Source: Oceanisphaera psychrotolerans
Lineage (GTDB): Bacteria; Pseudomonadota; Gammaproteobacteria; Enterobacterales; Aeromonadaceae
NCBI RefSeq assembly: GCF_001870485.1
Contig: NZ_MDKE01000008.1
Span: 16,703 to 80,702, forward strand
DNA: 64,000 bases
Reading direction: 5' to 3'
Shown here: positions 1 through 9,124 of the stretch, in pieces
How positions within the stretch are numbered: position 1 is the first letter of the stretch
Layout of the letters: every line of letters begins with the position of its first letter
Translations under genes and position numbers: made by a program
The notes under the pieces: generated by a model
Told to the model about the DNA's origin: nothing
Database searches by the model: none
The model's input: only the letters and a program-made list of their open reading frames with translations

Positions 1-112
1 TACGCTCGCCCGGCACATCCATGGTAATGATGCCGATGCCGTCTTCATTACGCAGGGTAAAGGTCGATGCCGTCATGGGGTCGGTCCTTGTCTCGGTGAT
101 AACGTCGCTCAT
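1..112 (-). CDS. fadJ: FadJ, multifunctional fatty acid oxidation complex alpha subunit (5' end only)
   Basis: Only the first ~37 codons are inside the window; the gene runs off the left edge. Its ATG (112-110) overlaps the fadI stop in an ATGA arrangement, and a second in-frame ATG lies at 76-74. The peptide contains ITMDVPGER, which closely matches the beginning of FadJ enoyl-CoA hydratase/3-hydroxyacyl-CoA dehydrogenases (ITIDVPGEK in E. coli). Position directly after fadI on the same strand is the usual fadIJ operon order. Identity rests on this short stretch and on context. Confidence 0.8.
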   Translation of the reverse strand, partial: MSDVITETRTDPMTASTFTLRNEDGIGIITMDVPGER

Positions 113-1422
113 GATGCAGCCTCCAGTACCATGGCCACGCCCAGGCCGCCGGCGGCGCAGGCGGTGGTCAGAGCCAGACCGCCGCCGCGGCGGTTAAGCT
201 CTCTCAGGGTTTGGGTGATCATGCGCGCACCGGTGGCGGCAAAAGGGTGACCATAGGCCAGAGAGCCGCCCAGTACGTTGAACTTGCTCATGTCTATCTC
301 GCCGATGGCCCGGCCACGGTTCAGCTCGCGTTCGGCAAAGGTGGTGCTTGCAAACATCTTGAGGTTGGCCAGGGTCTGGGCGGCAAAGGCCTCGTGCATA
401 TCGACGAGATCCATGTCCGCCAGGGTGCAGCCGGCGCGATCCAGTGCCAGCGGCGTGGCATAGGCCGGACCCAGCAGCATGTCGTGCCGTACCCCGATGG
501 CCGAATAGGCGTAGCTGCGCAGGTAGCCGAGTGGCGTCAGGCCCAGCGCTTGCGCCCGGCTTTCGGTCATCATCAGCACGGCGGCGGCACCGTCGGTCAG
601 CGGCGTGCTGTTGGCGGCCGTCACGGTGCCGTGGCGACGATCGAAGGCGGGTCTGAGCTTGCCGTAATCCTCGAGCTTCGAGGCGGTGCGAATGTTGTTG
701 TCCTGCTCGAAGGCCGCCTTGAACGGCGGCACATAGGCGGCCATTACCTCGTCCGTCAGCCAGCCCTGCTGCCAGGCCCGGGTCGCCAGCTGATGAGAAC
801 GGTGAGCCAGTTCATCCTGAGCCTGGCGGTCGATGCCGTGACTCTTGGCCATCTGCTCGGCGGTCTGCCCCATCGACAAGCCGGTGGAGTATTCCGCCAC
901 CGCCGGCGGCTCCGGCACCAGATCCCTGAGTCTGAGCCGCCGCAGTATGGCCAGTCTGGCGCCGAGCGACCTGGCCTTGCTCAGATCCAGCAACGCCTCG
1001 GCCAGTCGGTCAGAAACACCGATGGGCAATACCGAGGAAGAGTCGGCGCCGCCGGCGATCCCCACCTGTACCTGCCCCGCCAGCATCGACTCGGCCAGGC
1101 TGGATACGGCCTGAAAACTGGTGGCGCAGGCCCGGGTAACACTGTAGGCGTCGGTGCTCACCGGCAGTTCGGTGCCGAGCACGATCTCTCTGGCAATATT
1201 GGGAGCTTTGGGCATCTGCACCACCTGGCCGAATACCAGCCGCTGCACCTCGGATGCCGCCATGGGCGTGCGGGCCAGCAGTTCGTTCACCACCATGGTG
1301 CCCAGCTCCAGCGCCGGCATACCGCGAAAGGCGGTGGACTGACGGGCAAAGGGGGTTCTCAGCCCGGAAACGATGGCGATGCGATCGCCGTGGCGAGTGG
1401 TTAGCGGATTCGTCGACGACAT
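109..1422 (-). CDS. fadI: 3-ketoacyl-CoA thiolase FadI (beta subunit of the FadIJ complex)
   Basis: Thiolase of 437 residues, the usual FadI size. It performs the last step of beta-oxidation, cleaving 3-ketoacyl-CoA with CoA to acetyl-CoA and a shortened acyl-CoA. The nucleophilic Cys is C99 in [11 protein letters not shown], the C-terminal catalytic His is H392 in [12 protein letters not shown], and the second Cys is C422 in TACAAGGLG. The gene is translationally coupled to fadJ by an ATGA overlap, so the two subunits are probably made together. Start is the ATG at 1422. A weak PsrA-like half-palindrome lies about 75 bp upstream, fitting fatty-acid control together with fadL and psrA-fadE elsewhere in the window. 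Confidence 0.96.
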   Translation of the reverse strand: MSSTNPLTTRHGDRIAIVSGLRTPFARQSTAFRGMPALELGTMVVNELLARTPMAASEVQRLVFGQVVQMPKAPNIAREIVLGTELPVSTDAYSVTRACATSFQAVSSLAESMLAGQVQVGIAGGADSSSVLPIGVSDRLAEALLDLSKARSLGARLAILRRLRLRDLVPEPPAVAEYSTGLSMGQTAEQMAKSHGIDRQAQDELAHRSHQLATRAWQQGWLTDEVMAAYVPPFKAAFEQDNNIRTASKLEDYGKLRPAFDRRHGTVTAANSTPLTDGAAAVLMMTESRAQALGLTPLGYLRSYAYSAIGVRHDMLLGPAYATPLALDRAGCTLADMDLVDMHEAFAAQTLANLKMFASTTFAERELNRGRAIGEIDMSKFNVLGGSLAYGHPFAATGARMITQTLRELNRRGGGLALTTACAAGGLGVAMVLEAAS

Positions 1423-1497
1423 CTCTGCTCCTTGTTGCAGGCCATCAGAACGTGAGTGGGCAAGAGGTCTGACCTCAAATGCATCTTAGCAATGCCT

Positions 1498-1507
1498 TAA
1501 CCGGTTT
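1498..1507. promoter_or_regulatory. Possible PsrA operator upstream of fadIJ
   Basis: TAAC-CG-GTTT, one mismatch from the AAAC-N2-4-GTTT pattern described for PsrA-type repressors. It lies in the 217-bp gap between divergent fadI and the ECF sigma gene. It is weaker than the sites at fadL and psrA, and is supported mainly by that parallel. Confidence 0.35.
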
Positions 1508-1639
1508 AAAACAATCAGCTTGAAACCGTCGCCTTAATAATGGCCCGCCATTCCCGCGGTTGCCGGCCCCAATCAGTACTCGCACAGGCTTTTAAGAGTG
1601 AGTAGACTGAATTGAGCCACCCTATTCGAACGGTGAACA

Positions 1640-2209
1640 ATGATTTCCTTATTCGGGCGAAAGAAGACCAAGCCGACTGCGGTCTCTAACAGCATGGTGA
1701 TAAAACAAAAACGCTACGAAGCGCTGGTGTATGCCTTGCATGGTGACTTGTTTCGCTATGCCTTCTGGCTGTGTCACGACCGGCAGGTCGCCGAAGATCT
1801 GGTGCAAGAGACATTTTTGCGTGCCTGGAAGGCACTGGACAGCCTGAAGGATGAAAAAGCCGCCAAAGCCTGGCTTATCACCATTTTAAGACGCGAGAAC
1901 GCCCGCCGCTTCGAACGCAAACGGTTCGATCTGGTGGATCTGGACTCGGTACCGGTACCCGACAAGCAAAGTCCGGGTCCGGAGCAGGACATGGAAAACG
2001 AATGGCTGCGCCGGCACATTGCCGAGCTGGCCGAAGAATACCGAGAGCCACTGTTACTGCAGGTACTGGGTGGTTTCAGTGGTGAAGAAATAGCCGAGAT
2101 ACTGAGTTTGAACAAGAATACCGTAATGACCCGCCTCTTTCGTGCCCGCAACAAGCTGAAAGAGGTCATGGACAAAGACAAATCCTCGCGAGGCCGAAGC
2201 AATGGATGA
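1640..2209 (+). CDS. ECF-type RNA polymerase sigma factor
   Basis: Protein of 189 residues with sigma region 2 (about 28-95, including the EDLVQETFLRAWKAL segment that binds core and the -10 element) and region 4 (about 125-180, with the HTH GEEIAEILSLNKNTVMTRLF). There is no region 1 or 3, so it is an ECF (group 4) factor. It overlaps the next gene, a DUF3379 protein, by an ATGA-type junction. That is the usual layout of an ECF factor with its membrane-bound partner, which suggests the neighbour acts as its anti-sigma factor. The ATG at 1640 has GGTGA just upstream. M20 is an alternative start. The target regulon cannot be read from the window. Confidence 0.9.
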   Translation: MISLFGRKKTKPTAVSNSMVIKQKRYEALVYALHGDLFRYAFWLCHDRQVAEDLVQETFLRAWKALDSLKDEKAAKAWLITILRRENARRFERKRFDLVDLDSVPVPDKQSPGPEQDMENEWLRRHIAELAEEYREPLLLQVLGGFSGEEIAEILSLNKNTVMTRLFRARNKLKEVMDKDKSSRGRSNG

Positions 2210-2930
2210 CCTGGAGTTCAGACGTCGGGCTTATGCCGATCCCAACGACAAGAGTCCTGACTTTATTAATGCCTCAACCACTAACGCCGGTAACCGGCAA
2301 TTTATGGAAGAAATAAAAGGCTTCAACCACAAGCTGGAACGTGCCCTGCACGAACCGGTGCCCGCCGCCTTGCCCGACAAGCTGATGTTGTCGCACCTGC
2401 TGCGCCAGCCGGATAACAGAGACAACTTCGGCTGGCGCCACCTGGCGGTGGCCGCTTCCCTTACCTTTGTATTGGGCTTCTCTACCCGTTTCCTGCCGCT
2501 ATCGTCCGCCCCCGCCACGCCGATGCCATCGGTCGCGCAGGTCGCCATGCACCATGTGCGGGCCGAAATGTCCTTTACGCATCATGTGGATGAAGACGTC
2601 AGTCTCGCCACCATCAATGCCAAGTTAAAACCCTATGGCGCCCGGCTTAAAAACATGGCCGAGGTGGGCAAGGTGTATTTTGCCAACCACTGCATGTTTG
2701 CCGGGGGGCCGGCGGCACACCTGGTGATCCAGGGTGAACACGACCGGGTGCACGTGTTCATCGTGCCGGACGATCGTGCCCTGCAACTGGTGGACAGCTT
2801 CTCCGATACCCGTTATCACGGTGAAGTCATTCCCATGAGCCTCAACCGTCTGGTGGTGGTCAGCGAGCTGGAAGAAGATGTCGGCAAGATGGCCAGCAAG
2901 GTCAGGACCTCACTGGAAAGAGCGATATAA
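2202..2930 (+). CDS. DUF3379 family membrane protein, probable anti-sigma partner
   Basis: Protein of 242 residues opening with MDDLEFRRRAYADPND, typical of the DUF3379 family. A cytoplasmic N-terminal part of about 80 residues is followed by one hydrophobic segment (about 82-103, HLAVAASLTFVLGFSTRFLPL) and a ~140-residue periplasmic part. That layout matches anti-sigma factors, and the start overlaps the stop of the ECF sigma gene. DUF3379 genes are commonly found next to ECF sigma factors; anti-sigma activity here is inferred from topology and coupling. A strong terminator follows at 3006-3050, so this is a two-gene unit. Confidence 0.82.
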   Translation: MDDLEFRRRAYADPNDKSPDFINASTTNAGNRQFMEEIKGFNHKLERALHEPVPAALPDKLMLSHLLRQPDNRDNFGWRHLAVAASLTFVLGFSTRFLPLSSAPATPMPSVAQVAMHHVRAEMSFTHHVDEDVSLATINAKLKPYGARLKNMAEVGKVYFANHCMFAGGPAAHLVIQGEHDRVHVFIVPDDRALQLVDSFSDTRYHGEVIPMSLNRLVVVSELEEDVGKMASKVRTSLERAI

Positions 2931-3005
2931 CCGGCTCTGACAACGGCAATATACAAGGGTGACAACCCCTACCCCGCCGGTTCCCGGCTTGTCACCTACG
3001 CCCTG

Positions 3006-3050
3006 AAAAGGGAGCAGGCTCATGGTAGACATGACCCTGCTCCCTTTTTT
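3006..3050 (+). terminator. Rho-independent terminator after the ECF/DUF3379 pair
   Basis: A 13-bp perfect stem (AAAAGGGAGCAGG pairing with CCTGCTCCCTTTT), a 17-nt loop and a T run. Confidence 0.85.
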
Positions 3051-3182
3051 TAGTTGCCTGTTTTTTATTCTGATGAGTCATAACGTTACAGGAATCGGGA
3101 GTTATTTGGCTTTATAATGTAACATTCGTGTATCGCTCACATGGAAGCGAAAACGCTGTTCGGAACAACAGGAATCCCGCTT

Positions 3183-4646
3183 ATGACCATAGAACTCCCT
3201 ATTCTGATTACCTTTGTCGGCTACCTGCTGCTGACCATGCTTATCGGTCTGGTGGCCTACAAAGCCACCAGCTCATTGAGCGATTACATTCTGGGCGGCC
3301 GCCGCCTGGGTCCTGGCGTGGCGGCCTTGAGTGTCGGTGCATCTGACATGAGCGGCTGGCTGCTGCTCGGGCTGCCCGGCGCCGTTTTTCTTTACGGTAT
3401 CAATCAGGCCTGGATTGGTATCGGTCTGGTGCTGGGTGCCTGGCTGAACTGGCTGTTTGTGGCCAAGCGACTGCGGGTCTATACCGAACAAGCCAACGAC
3501 TCCCTCACCCTGCCCGATTTTCTGGAAAACCGGTTAGCCGATCACAGCGGCCTGATCCGGGTCATTTCTGCCGTCACCATACTGGTGTTCTTTATTTTCT
3601 ATACCGCCTCCGGGCTGGTGGGTGGCGCCATTCTGTTCGAACAGGTGTTTGGTCTGCCTTACCTGGCGGCGCTCGTCATTGGCGGCAGTGTCATTGTGGC
3701 CTATACCTTCATGGGCGGCTTTCTGGCGGTATCCTGGACCGATTTCTTCCAGGGCATTCTGATGCTGCTGGCGCTGATTGCGCTGCCCTGGGCGGTAACA
3801 AACGAGCTCGGTGGCATGGATCAGACCCTCGCTACCCTGGAGGCCATGGATGCAACCAAGCTGGATCTGTTCCATGACTTTTCCCTGCTGAGCGGCATCA
3901 GCCTGCTGGCCTGGGGACTGGGCTATTTTGGTCAGCCCCATATTCTGGCGCGCTTCATGGCCATCGACTCGCCGGACTCGGTGCCCCTGTCCCGCCGTAT
4001 CGCCATGAGCTGGATGGTTCTGTCGCTGATTGGCTCCCTGGGCGTGGGGCTGGCCGGTGCCGTCTATTTTGCAGATGCGCCTCTGGACAACCCGGAAACC
4101 GTGTTCCTGGCCCTGGCCAACGCGGTATTCAACCCCTGGGTGGCCGGTTTGCTGATTGCCGCCATCATGTCGGCCATCATGAGCACCATCGATTCCCAGT
4201 TGCTGGTGTGCTCTTCCGCCATTACCGAAGACTTTTACAAGCGCTGGTTACGCCCGGCCGCCAGCGACAACGAGCTGGTATGGGTAGGTCGTTTTGCGGT
4301 ATTGGGCGTGGCAGTCTGCTCCATGCTGATTGCACTGGATCCGCAAACCACGGTGCTCGGCCTGGTCAGCTATGCCTGGGCCGGTTTTGGTGCCGCCTTT
4401 GGCCCGGTCATTATTCTCTCGGTGTACTGGCCCAAGTTAACCCGCAATGGTGCCCTGGCCGGTATCGTGCTGGGTGCCCTGACCGTGATCGGCTGGAAGC
4501 AACTAAGCGGCAGCCTGTTTGATCTGTACGAAATTGTGCCCGGCTTCCTGATCTGTGGCCTGGCCTGCATTCTGGTCAGCCGCATGGGCCCGCCTCCGGC
4601 CAAAACCGTGGTGTTGGGTTTCAGACGGATGGAGTCCGAGCTTTAA
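3183..4646 (+). CDS. putP: Sodium/proline symporter PutP
   Basis: Sodium:solute symporter family protein of 487 residues that imports L-proline with Na+. It shares long blocks with E. coli PutP: DYILGGR, GASDMSGWLL, GLPGAVFL, GWGLGYFGQPHILARFMA, QLLVCSSAITED and the SYAWAGFGAAFGP region near the C terminus. About 13 hydrophobic segments are visible. The frame is open to 3141, but the ATG at 3183 matches the family N terminus and follows a CAGGAA site. putA lies ~44 kb away on the other strand rather than beside it. Together they supply and degrade proline. A terminator follows directly. Confidence 0.95.
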   Translation: MTIELPILITFVGYLLLTMLIGLVAYKATSSLSDYILGGRRLGPGVAALSVGASDMSGWLLLGLPGAVFLYGINQAWIGIGLVLGAWLNWLFVAKRLRVYTEQANDSLTLPDFLENRLADHSGLIRVISAVTILVFFIFYTASGLVGGAILFEQVFGLPYLAALVIGGSVIVAYTFMGGFLAVSWTDFFQGILMLLALIALPWAVTNELGGMDQTLATLEAMDATKLDLFHDFSLLSGISLLAWGLGYFGQPHILARFMAIDSPDSVPLSRRIAMSWMVLSLIGSLGVGLAGAVYFADAPLDNPETVFLALANAVFNPWVAGLLIAAIMSAIMSTIDSQLLVCSSAITEDFYKRWLRPAASDNELVWVGRFAVLGVAVCSMLIALDPQTTVLGLVSYAWAGFGAAFGPVIILSVYWPKLTRNGALAGIVLGALTVIGWKQLSGSLFDLYEIVPGFLICGLACILVSRMGPPPAKTVVLGFRRMESEL

Positions 4647-4664
4647 TCTTTGATTGCACTCACA

Positions 4665-4690
4665 AAAGGGGCCACAAGGCTCCTTTTTTT
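4665..4690 (+). terminator. Terminator after putP
   Basis: Nine-bp stem (AAAGGGGCC with GGCTCCTTT, one G-T pair), ACAA loop, then a T8 tract. Confidence 0.85.
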
Positions 4691-4691
4691 T

Positions 4692-4703
4692 AAACGTTCG
4701 TTT
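4692..4703. promoter_or_regulatory. PsrA-like operator upstream of fadL
   Basis: AAAC-GTTC-GTTT fits the PsrA half-site arrangement AAAC-N4-GTTT exactly. It sits 112 bp before the fadL start and abuts the putP terminator. Binding is inferred; a psrA-like gene is present at 45720. Confidence 0.55.
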
Positions 4704-4814
4704 TACTTCCCCGTTACATTTCACTATGGTCCCGACTGACAGCGGTGCGCACCTCTTGCCAGTGGCACCAACTTAACGGCCCCGATTCACATCACCATGA
4801 CGAGATCATCTTCA

Positions 4815-6059
4815 ATGAGCAAAAAGACATTTAACCTGTCCATGCTCGCCGCTTCTATTACAGTAGTGGCTGGTCAGGTCCATGCCGCCGCCTTTCAGCT
4901 GGCGGAGCAGAACACCACCGGCCTGGGCCGAGCCTACGCCGGTGAAGGCGCCATCGGCGACAACGCCTCGGTGCTGGGCCGCAACCCCGCCGCCATGACA
5001 CTGTTCGATCGCCCCGCCCTGTCTACCGGCTCCATTTACATCAATCCGGATGTCGATGTAACCGATAACGAAACCGGCGAACAGGCCCACGACATTGCCG
5101 ACGCCGCGGTGGTGCCCTTCGTCTATTATGTGCACCCCGTTAACGAGCAATGGGTAGCCGGCTTCGGCGCCTTTACCAACTATGGCCTGGCCACCTCTTA
5201 CTCTCCCGAGTTCTCTGCCGGTGAAATCGGTGGCAAGACGTCGCTGGAAACCATCAACCTGAACCCCAATCTCGCCTTCAAGGCCAGTGAGCATGTATCG
5301 CTGGGTGCCGGTTTCAATGCCGTGTATGCCGATGCGGAATTTATTCGCTATGCAGGTCAAAAAGGGGCTGGGTTACCAGGTGGGCGATCTACCGAAATCG
5401 CCAACCTTGCCGGTGACGACTGGGGTTATGGCTGGAATGTCGGCCTGCTGCTGGCAGCCGATGACCACAACCGCTGGGCGCTGACCTATCGCTCAGAAAT
5501 AGACCTGACACTGGAAGGGCAATACTCGGGCCTGAAAGCAACAACACCAGGCATGGCCGAACCAGGAAAACTGGACCTGACCCTGCCGGCCATCGCCGAA
5601 GTGTCCGGCTTCCATCGGGTGCAACCCGACTGGGCCATTCACTACGGCATCATGTGGACCGAGTGGAGCAGCTTTAAAGAGCTGAAAGCACTGGGCCCAC
5701 AAGGCAATGAACAGTTACAGAAAAACGAAAACTTCGACAACAGCTGGCGGATCAGCGTTGGTGCCACTCACCAGCTGAACGAGCAATGGACGCTGCGCGG
5801 CGGTCTGGCCTACGACAAGTCGCCGGTGCCGGAAGCCTTCCGTTCCATCTCGATCCCGGACGTGGACCGCACCTGGTATACCCTGGGCGCCACCTATGCC
5901 TACAGCCGGAATCTGAGTGTCGATGCCGCCTTTGCCTTCCTGAAAGGCAGCAAGGTCGCCGTTGAGCAGGAAGAAAGTGCATTCAGTCCAAGTGACTATG
6001 ACATGACCTCCGGCGGCGACGCCTATTTGTTCGGTTTGCAGCTGAACTATCTCTTCTGA
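4815..6059 (+). CDS. fadL: Outer-membrane long-chain fatty acid transporter FadL
   Basis: FadL/TodX family beta-barrel of 414 residues that takes up long-chain fatty acids. It has an N-terminal signal peptide ending around VHA/AAFQLAEQ, the family's conserved start of the mature protein. The GRAYAGEGAIGDNASVLGRNPA block (hatch domain with NPA) and the terminal GLQLNYLF strand ending in Phe, typical of BAM substrates, are also visible. The frame starts at ATG 4797, but ATG 4815 gives a normal signal peptide (MSKKTFNLSMLAAS). A PsrA-like site lies upstream and a terminator downstream, so it is monocistronic. It feeds the beta-oxidation genes fadE and fadIJ. Confidence 0.93.
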   Translation: MSKKTFNLSMLAASITVVAGQVHAAAFQLAEQNTTGLGRAYAGEGAIGDNASVLGRNPAAMTLFDRPALSTGSIYINPDVDVTDNETGEQAHDIADAAVVPFVYYVHPVNEQWVAGFGAFTNYGLATSYSPEFSAGEIGGKTSLETINLNPNLAFKASEHVSLGAGFNAVYADAEFIRYAGQKGAGLPGGRSTEIANLAGDDWGYGWNVGLLLAADDHNRWALTYRSEIDLTLEGQYSGLKATTPGMAEPGKLDLTLPAIAEVSGFHRVQPDWAIHYGIMWTEWSSFKELKALGPQGNEQLQKNENFDNSWRISVGATHQLNEQWTLRGGLAYDKSPVPEAFRSISIPDVDRTWYTLGATYAYSRNLSVDAAFAFLKGSKVAVEQEESAFSPSDYDMTSGGDAYLFGLQLNYLF

Positions 6060-6085
6060 AAAACCGGCCGGTACAGCAAATCGTC

Positions 6086-6112
6086 AAGCGCCCGTTTAAG
6101 GCGCTTTATTTT
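6086..6112 (+). terminator. Terminator after fadL
   Basis: AAGCGCC / GGCGCTT stem with a 7-nt loop, followed by TATTTTAT. Confidence 0.7.
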
Positions 6113-6188
6113 ATGGAGACGACTTTGTTAATACCAGACACATCCTGTATATTTGGTTGCTTATCATTAACATAGCTGGGTCTTAACA

Positions 6189-7406
6189 ATGCACTGTTTT
6201 GTCGCCAGACAGGCAATCCTGGATAATCAGGGTAACCCGCAGGGATATGAATTGTTGTTCCGTCTCGGCCTCGATAATCGCTTTCCCGATATCGAAGCGG
6301 AGCTGGCTACTCGGCGTCTGATGGCCGAACAGTTCCTGACTCAGAAAATCGAAGAGCTCGTCGGTGAATCTCTGTGCTTTGTCAATTTTCCCGACACCCT
6401 GCTGCGTGAAGGCATGGCTGACGGCCTTCATCAGTCACAACTGGTCATTGAAGTGTTGGAAGATGCCATTCCCGACCAGGGCTTGCTGGAATGCGTAAAA
6501 AAGCTGAAAAAGCAGGGGCTTAAAATCGCCCTCGACGATCATATTCCCGACCCTGCGTGGGACGCGTTCCTGCCGGTAGTGGATATCATCAAGCTGGATT
6601 TGCGCCAGACATCACTGGAAGACTGTGCCCGCCTAATCGAACGCTGCCGTCGCTATCCACAACTGCGCTTTATTGCCGAAAAGGTAGAAACTCTGGACGA
6701 GTTTTCTGCCGCCCAGGCTGCCGGCTTTGATCTGTTTCAGGGTTATTATTTTCAGCAACCTCAGGTCATCAGCCGCCGTATTCTGACCACCAATGAAATC
6801 ACGGCCTTCGAGCTATTGTCTGCAGTCAACGAGCGCGAACTCGATTTTGATCAACTGGCCAGGTTATTCAACCGTGACCTCTCCCTGTCTTATAACCTGC
6901 TACGTTATGTCAACAGCCTGCATGCCGGCACCCGGCAACAGAAAATTGATAACCTGCGCGGCGCCCTCGTCTATCTGGGTCATCAACAACTCAAGCGCTT
7001 TACCGCCCTGGTCATGACCGCCTATGTCAGCAAAAACAAGGGGATCGAGCTGCAGCGATTGTCCATGATCCGCGCCAAATGGTGTGAGCTTCTGGCCGAA
7101 AAGGTGTGCCCTTCCCTGCAGGAAGACGCTTTCATGTGCGGCTTGTTCTCATTGCTGGATGTACTGCTCGAGCTGCCGATGGACGAAGTGCTGGAGCATA
7201 TTCCGCTCACCGAGCCGGTACGCCAGGCCTTGCTTGAACGCAAGGGACAGCTGGGCTTTCTGATGAGCCTGATGCTCGATCATGAACAGGCCAACTGGAC
7301 CAGGCTGCAGCAGCGCCTGGACTTTATCAAACTGAGCGGTGATGTCAGCAGCCAGTGTTACGAACAGGCGGTACAATGGAGCCAGCGCCTGGCCGACACC
7401 GAATAA
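6189..7406 (+). CDS. EAL-HDOD protein, probable cyclic-di-GMP phosphodiesterase
   Basis: Protein of 405 residues in the YuxH/CdgJ family: an EAL domain (about 1-200) followed by an HDOD domain (about 200-395). The signature is ELL (E21, in GYELLFR) rather than EAL. The other residues expected for metal and substrate binding are visible: N in FVNF, E in IEVLED, DD in LDDH, K in IKLDL, E in AEKVET and Q in FQGYYF. Phosphodiesterase activity is therefore plausible, as for Vibrio CdgJ, which promotes motility. There is no transmembrane segment. The gene stands alone, bounded by terminators. Function is assigned by family; no partner is evident. Confidence 0.88.
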   Translation: MHCFVARQAILDNQGNPQGYELLFRLGLDNRFPDIEAELATRRLMAEQFLTQKIEELVGESLCFVNFPDTLLREGMADGLHQSQLVIEVLEDAIPDQGLLECVKKLKKQGLKIALDDHIPDPAWDAFLPVVDIIKLDLRQTSLEDCARLIERCRRYPQLRFIAEKVETLDEFSAAQAAGFDLFQGYYFQQPQVISRRILTTNEITAFELLSAVNERELDFDQLARLFNRDLSLSYNLLRYVNSLHAGTRQQKIDNLRGALVYLGHQQLKRFTALVMTAYVSKNKGIELQRLSMIRAKWCELLAEKVCPSLQEDAFMCGLFSLLDVLLELPMDEVLEHIPLTEPVRQALLERKGQLGFLMSLMLDHEQANWTRLQQRLDFIKLSGDVSSQCYEQAVQWSQRLADTE

Positions 7407-7430
7407 CCCCGCCCAACAGCACAGCCACAA

Positions 7431-7472
7431 ACAAACAGGCCCGGTATCGTGATGATACCGGGCCTGTTTGTT
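7431..7472. terminator. Bidirectional terminator between convergent genes
   Basis: Perfect 18-bp inverted repeat (7431-7448 with 7454-7471) around a 5-nt loop. The ends are rich in A on one side and T on the other, so it can stop transcription from both the EAL-HDOD gene and the lysine-transporter gene. Confidence 0.85.
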
Positions 7473-7487
7473 ACGGCGCGCCGGAGA

Positions 7488-9056
7488 TTACCGTGCCAGG
7501 GCCTGGGTGCGTTGCGTCCAGGTCCAGCCTGCCAGTACCAGCATGAAGGCCGCCAGTGCCGCCACCAGTGCCATGCCCAATGAAGCACTGTATCCCAGCG
7601 CCAGATAGCCGATCACGCTGACCAGAGCAACAGAGAGGGTATAGGGCAGCTGAGTCACCACATGGTCGATATGGTGGCACGAGGCGCCGGTGGAAGAAAG
7701 AATGGTGGTATCCGAAATGGGTGAACAATGATCACCGAAAACCGCCCCCGCCATCACCGCCGACATGCCCGGTAACAGCAGCTGCACATCAATCGCCATG
7801 GTCATGTCGGCAGCAATCGGCAGCATCACGCCAAAAGTCCCCCAGCTGGTACCGGTGGCAAAAGCCATCAGCCCGGCCAGCAGAAACAAAATCGCCGGTA
7901 GCAGGAACACCGGCATATTCTGCTGCACCAGAGACGCCAGATATTTACCGGTCTGCAATTCGCCAATCAGTCCGGCAATGGTCCAGGCAAACAACAGGAT
8001 ATAAATCGCCGGCAGCATGCCCTTGAGTCCGACCTTCAAGGTGTGACCCCAGTCGGAGGCCGACGCCTTGTGCTTGAGCATGGCGAAAAAGCAAACCAGC
8101 AATGCCGCTATGCCGCCAAATACCAGAGAACGCCCGACATTGGTGTTTTCCAGCGCGGCCAGCAGGCTGAACTCGCTCTGGCTCTGGGCCAGCGCCTGTG
8201 CGCCGGTCAGCAGCAGGGAGAGCACCGTTACCAACGTCAGGGTGCCTATTGCCAGAAACAGATCACGGACACGCCCCACGGTCACGCTGTGGTCCGCCAC
8301 GCCCGGAGGAGTACCTTTGGCACTGTCAAACAGCTCGCCGTTCAATGCGCGCTGCTCATGCCGCGCCATGGCGCCCAGATCCCAGCCCCCCCGGATCACC
8401 AGCAACACCATCAACAAGGTAAAAATGGCATAAAAATTCATGGCTCCCATCATCAGAAAGGCACCCAGTGCGCTGTGTCCGGTAACACCGTAGCTGGTCA
8501 GGATCCCTCCTACCAGTGCAATGATATAGGCGCCCCAGGAAGAGACAGGCATGAGTACGCAAACCGGTGCGGCGGTCGAATCCAGTAAATAGGCCAGCTT
8601 TGCTCTGGAGATGTGAAAACGATCCGTGACCGGGCGGCAAATGGTGCCTACCGAAAGACTGTGAAAGTAATCATCAATAAAAAAGATAAACACCAGTAGT
8701 CCGGTCATTACTTTGGCCTGGCGTCTGTTTTTAATCCGGGACTGAGCCCAGACCGCAAACGCCAATGTCGCCCCGGTACGGCTCAGCATGCTGATAATGC
8801 AACCTAACAGCAGCAGAAACAGCAGTATATTGACGTTCCATTCATTAACGGTATTGTCGGCCCAGAGCAAGGCCGTCACATTTCCGTACAGGTGTGTTAT
8901 TGCGGCCAGCGGACTGAATTGTTCAAGCAGCAAAATGCTGAGAACGATACCAACGCCAAGGGACAATAGAACACGGCGGGTAAGAATGGCCAGCACAATC
9001 GCCAGCAAGGGAGGCAGCAGAGACCAGAAGGTTTGAATAAAAGGATGTGATTCCAC
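7488..9056 (-). CDS. NhaC-family antiporter-like permease, probable lysine transporter (LysW type)
   Basis: Integral membrane protein of 522 residues with about 12-13 hydrophobic segments, of the Na+/H+ antiporter NhaC superfamily (FIDDYFHSLSVGT, TGTSWGTFGVMLPIA and GDHCSPISDTTILSSTGA blocks). The start is GTG at 9056, preceded at good spacing by AGGTG. The 5' leader contains a complete lysine riboswitch aptamer. Comparative genomics has linked this combination (L box plus NhaC superfamily, called LysW) with lysine uptake. Substrate is therefore inferred as lysine from the leader; from protein sequence alone it would be called a Na+/H+ antiporter. Transcription ends at the bidirectional hairpin at 7431-7472. 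Confidence 0.85.
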   Translation of the reverse strand: MESHPFIQTFWSLLPPLLAIVLAILTRRVLLSLGVGIVLSILLLEQFSPLAAITHLYGNVTALLWADNTVNEWNVNILLFLLLLGCIISMLSRTGATLAFAVWAQSRIKNRRQAKVMTGLLVFIFFIDDYFHSLSVGTICRPVTDRFHISRAKLAYLLDSTAAPVCVLMPVSSWGAYIIALVGGILTSYGVTGHSALGAFLMMGAMNFYAIFTLLMVLLVIRGGWDLGAMARHEQRALNGELFDSAKGTPPGVADHSVTVGRVRDLFLAIGTLTLVTVLSLLLTGAQALAQSQSEFSLLAALENTNVGRSLVFGGIAALLVCFFAMLKHKASASDWGHTLKVGLKGMLPAIYILLFAWTIAGLIGELQTGKYLASLVQQNMPVFLLPAILFLLAGLMAFATGTSWGTFGVMLPIAADMTMAIDVQLLLPGMSAVMAGAVFGDHCSPISDTTILSSTGASCHHIDHVVTQLPYTLSVALVSVIGYLALGYSASLGMALVAALAAFMLVLAGWTWTQRTQALAR

Positions 9057-9124
9057 GACGGCACCTGAATCTGAGTTATCAACATAACTACCAGGGGCAG
9101 GAAACCGATATCAATCAATGTCGC

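Noticed and set aside
4724..4740. FadR-like sequence TATGGTCCCGACTGA before fadL
   Set aside because: It needs an extra base in the centre and several mismatches to fit the FadR box; the PsrA-like site nearby is a better match.
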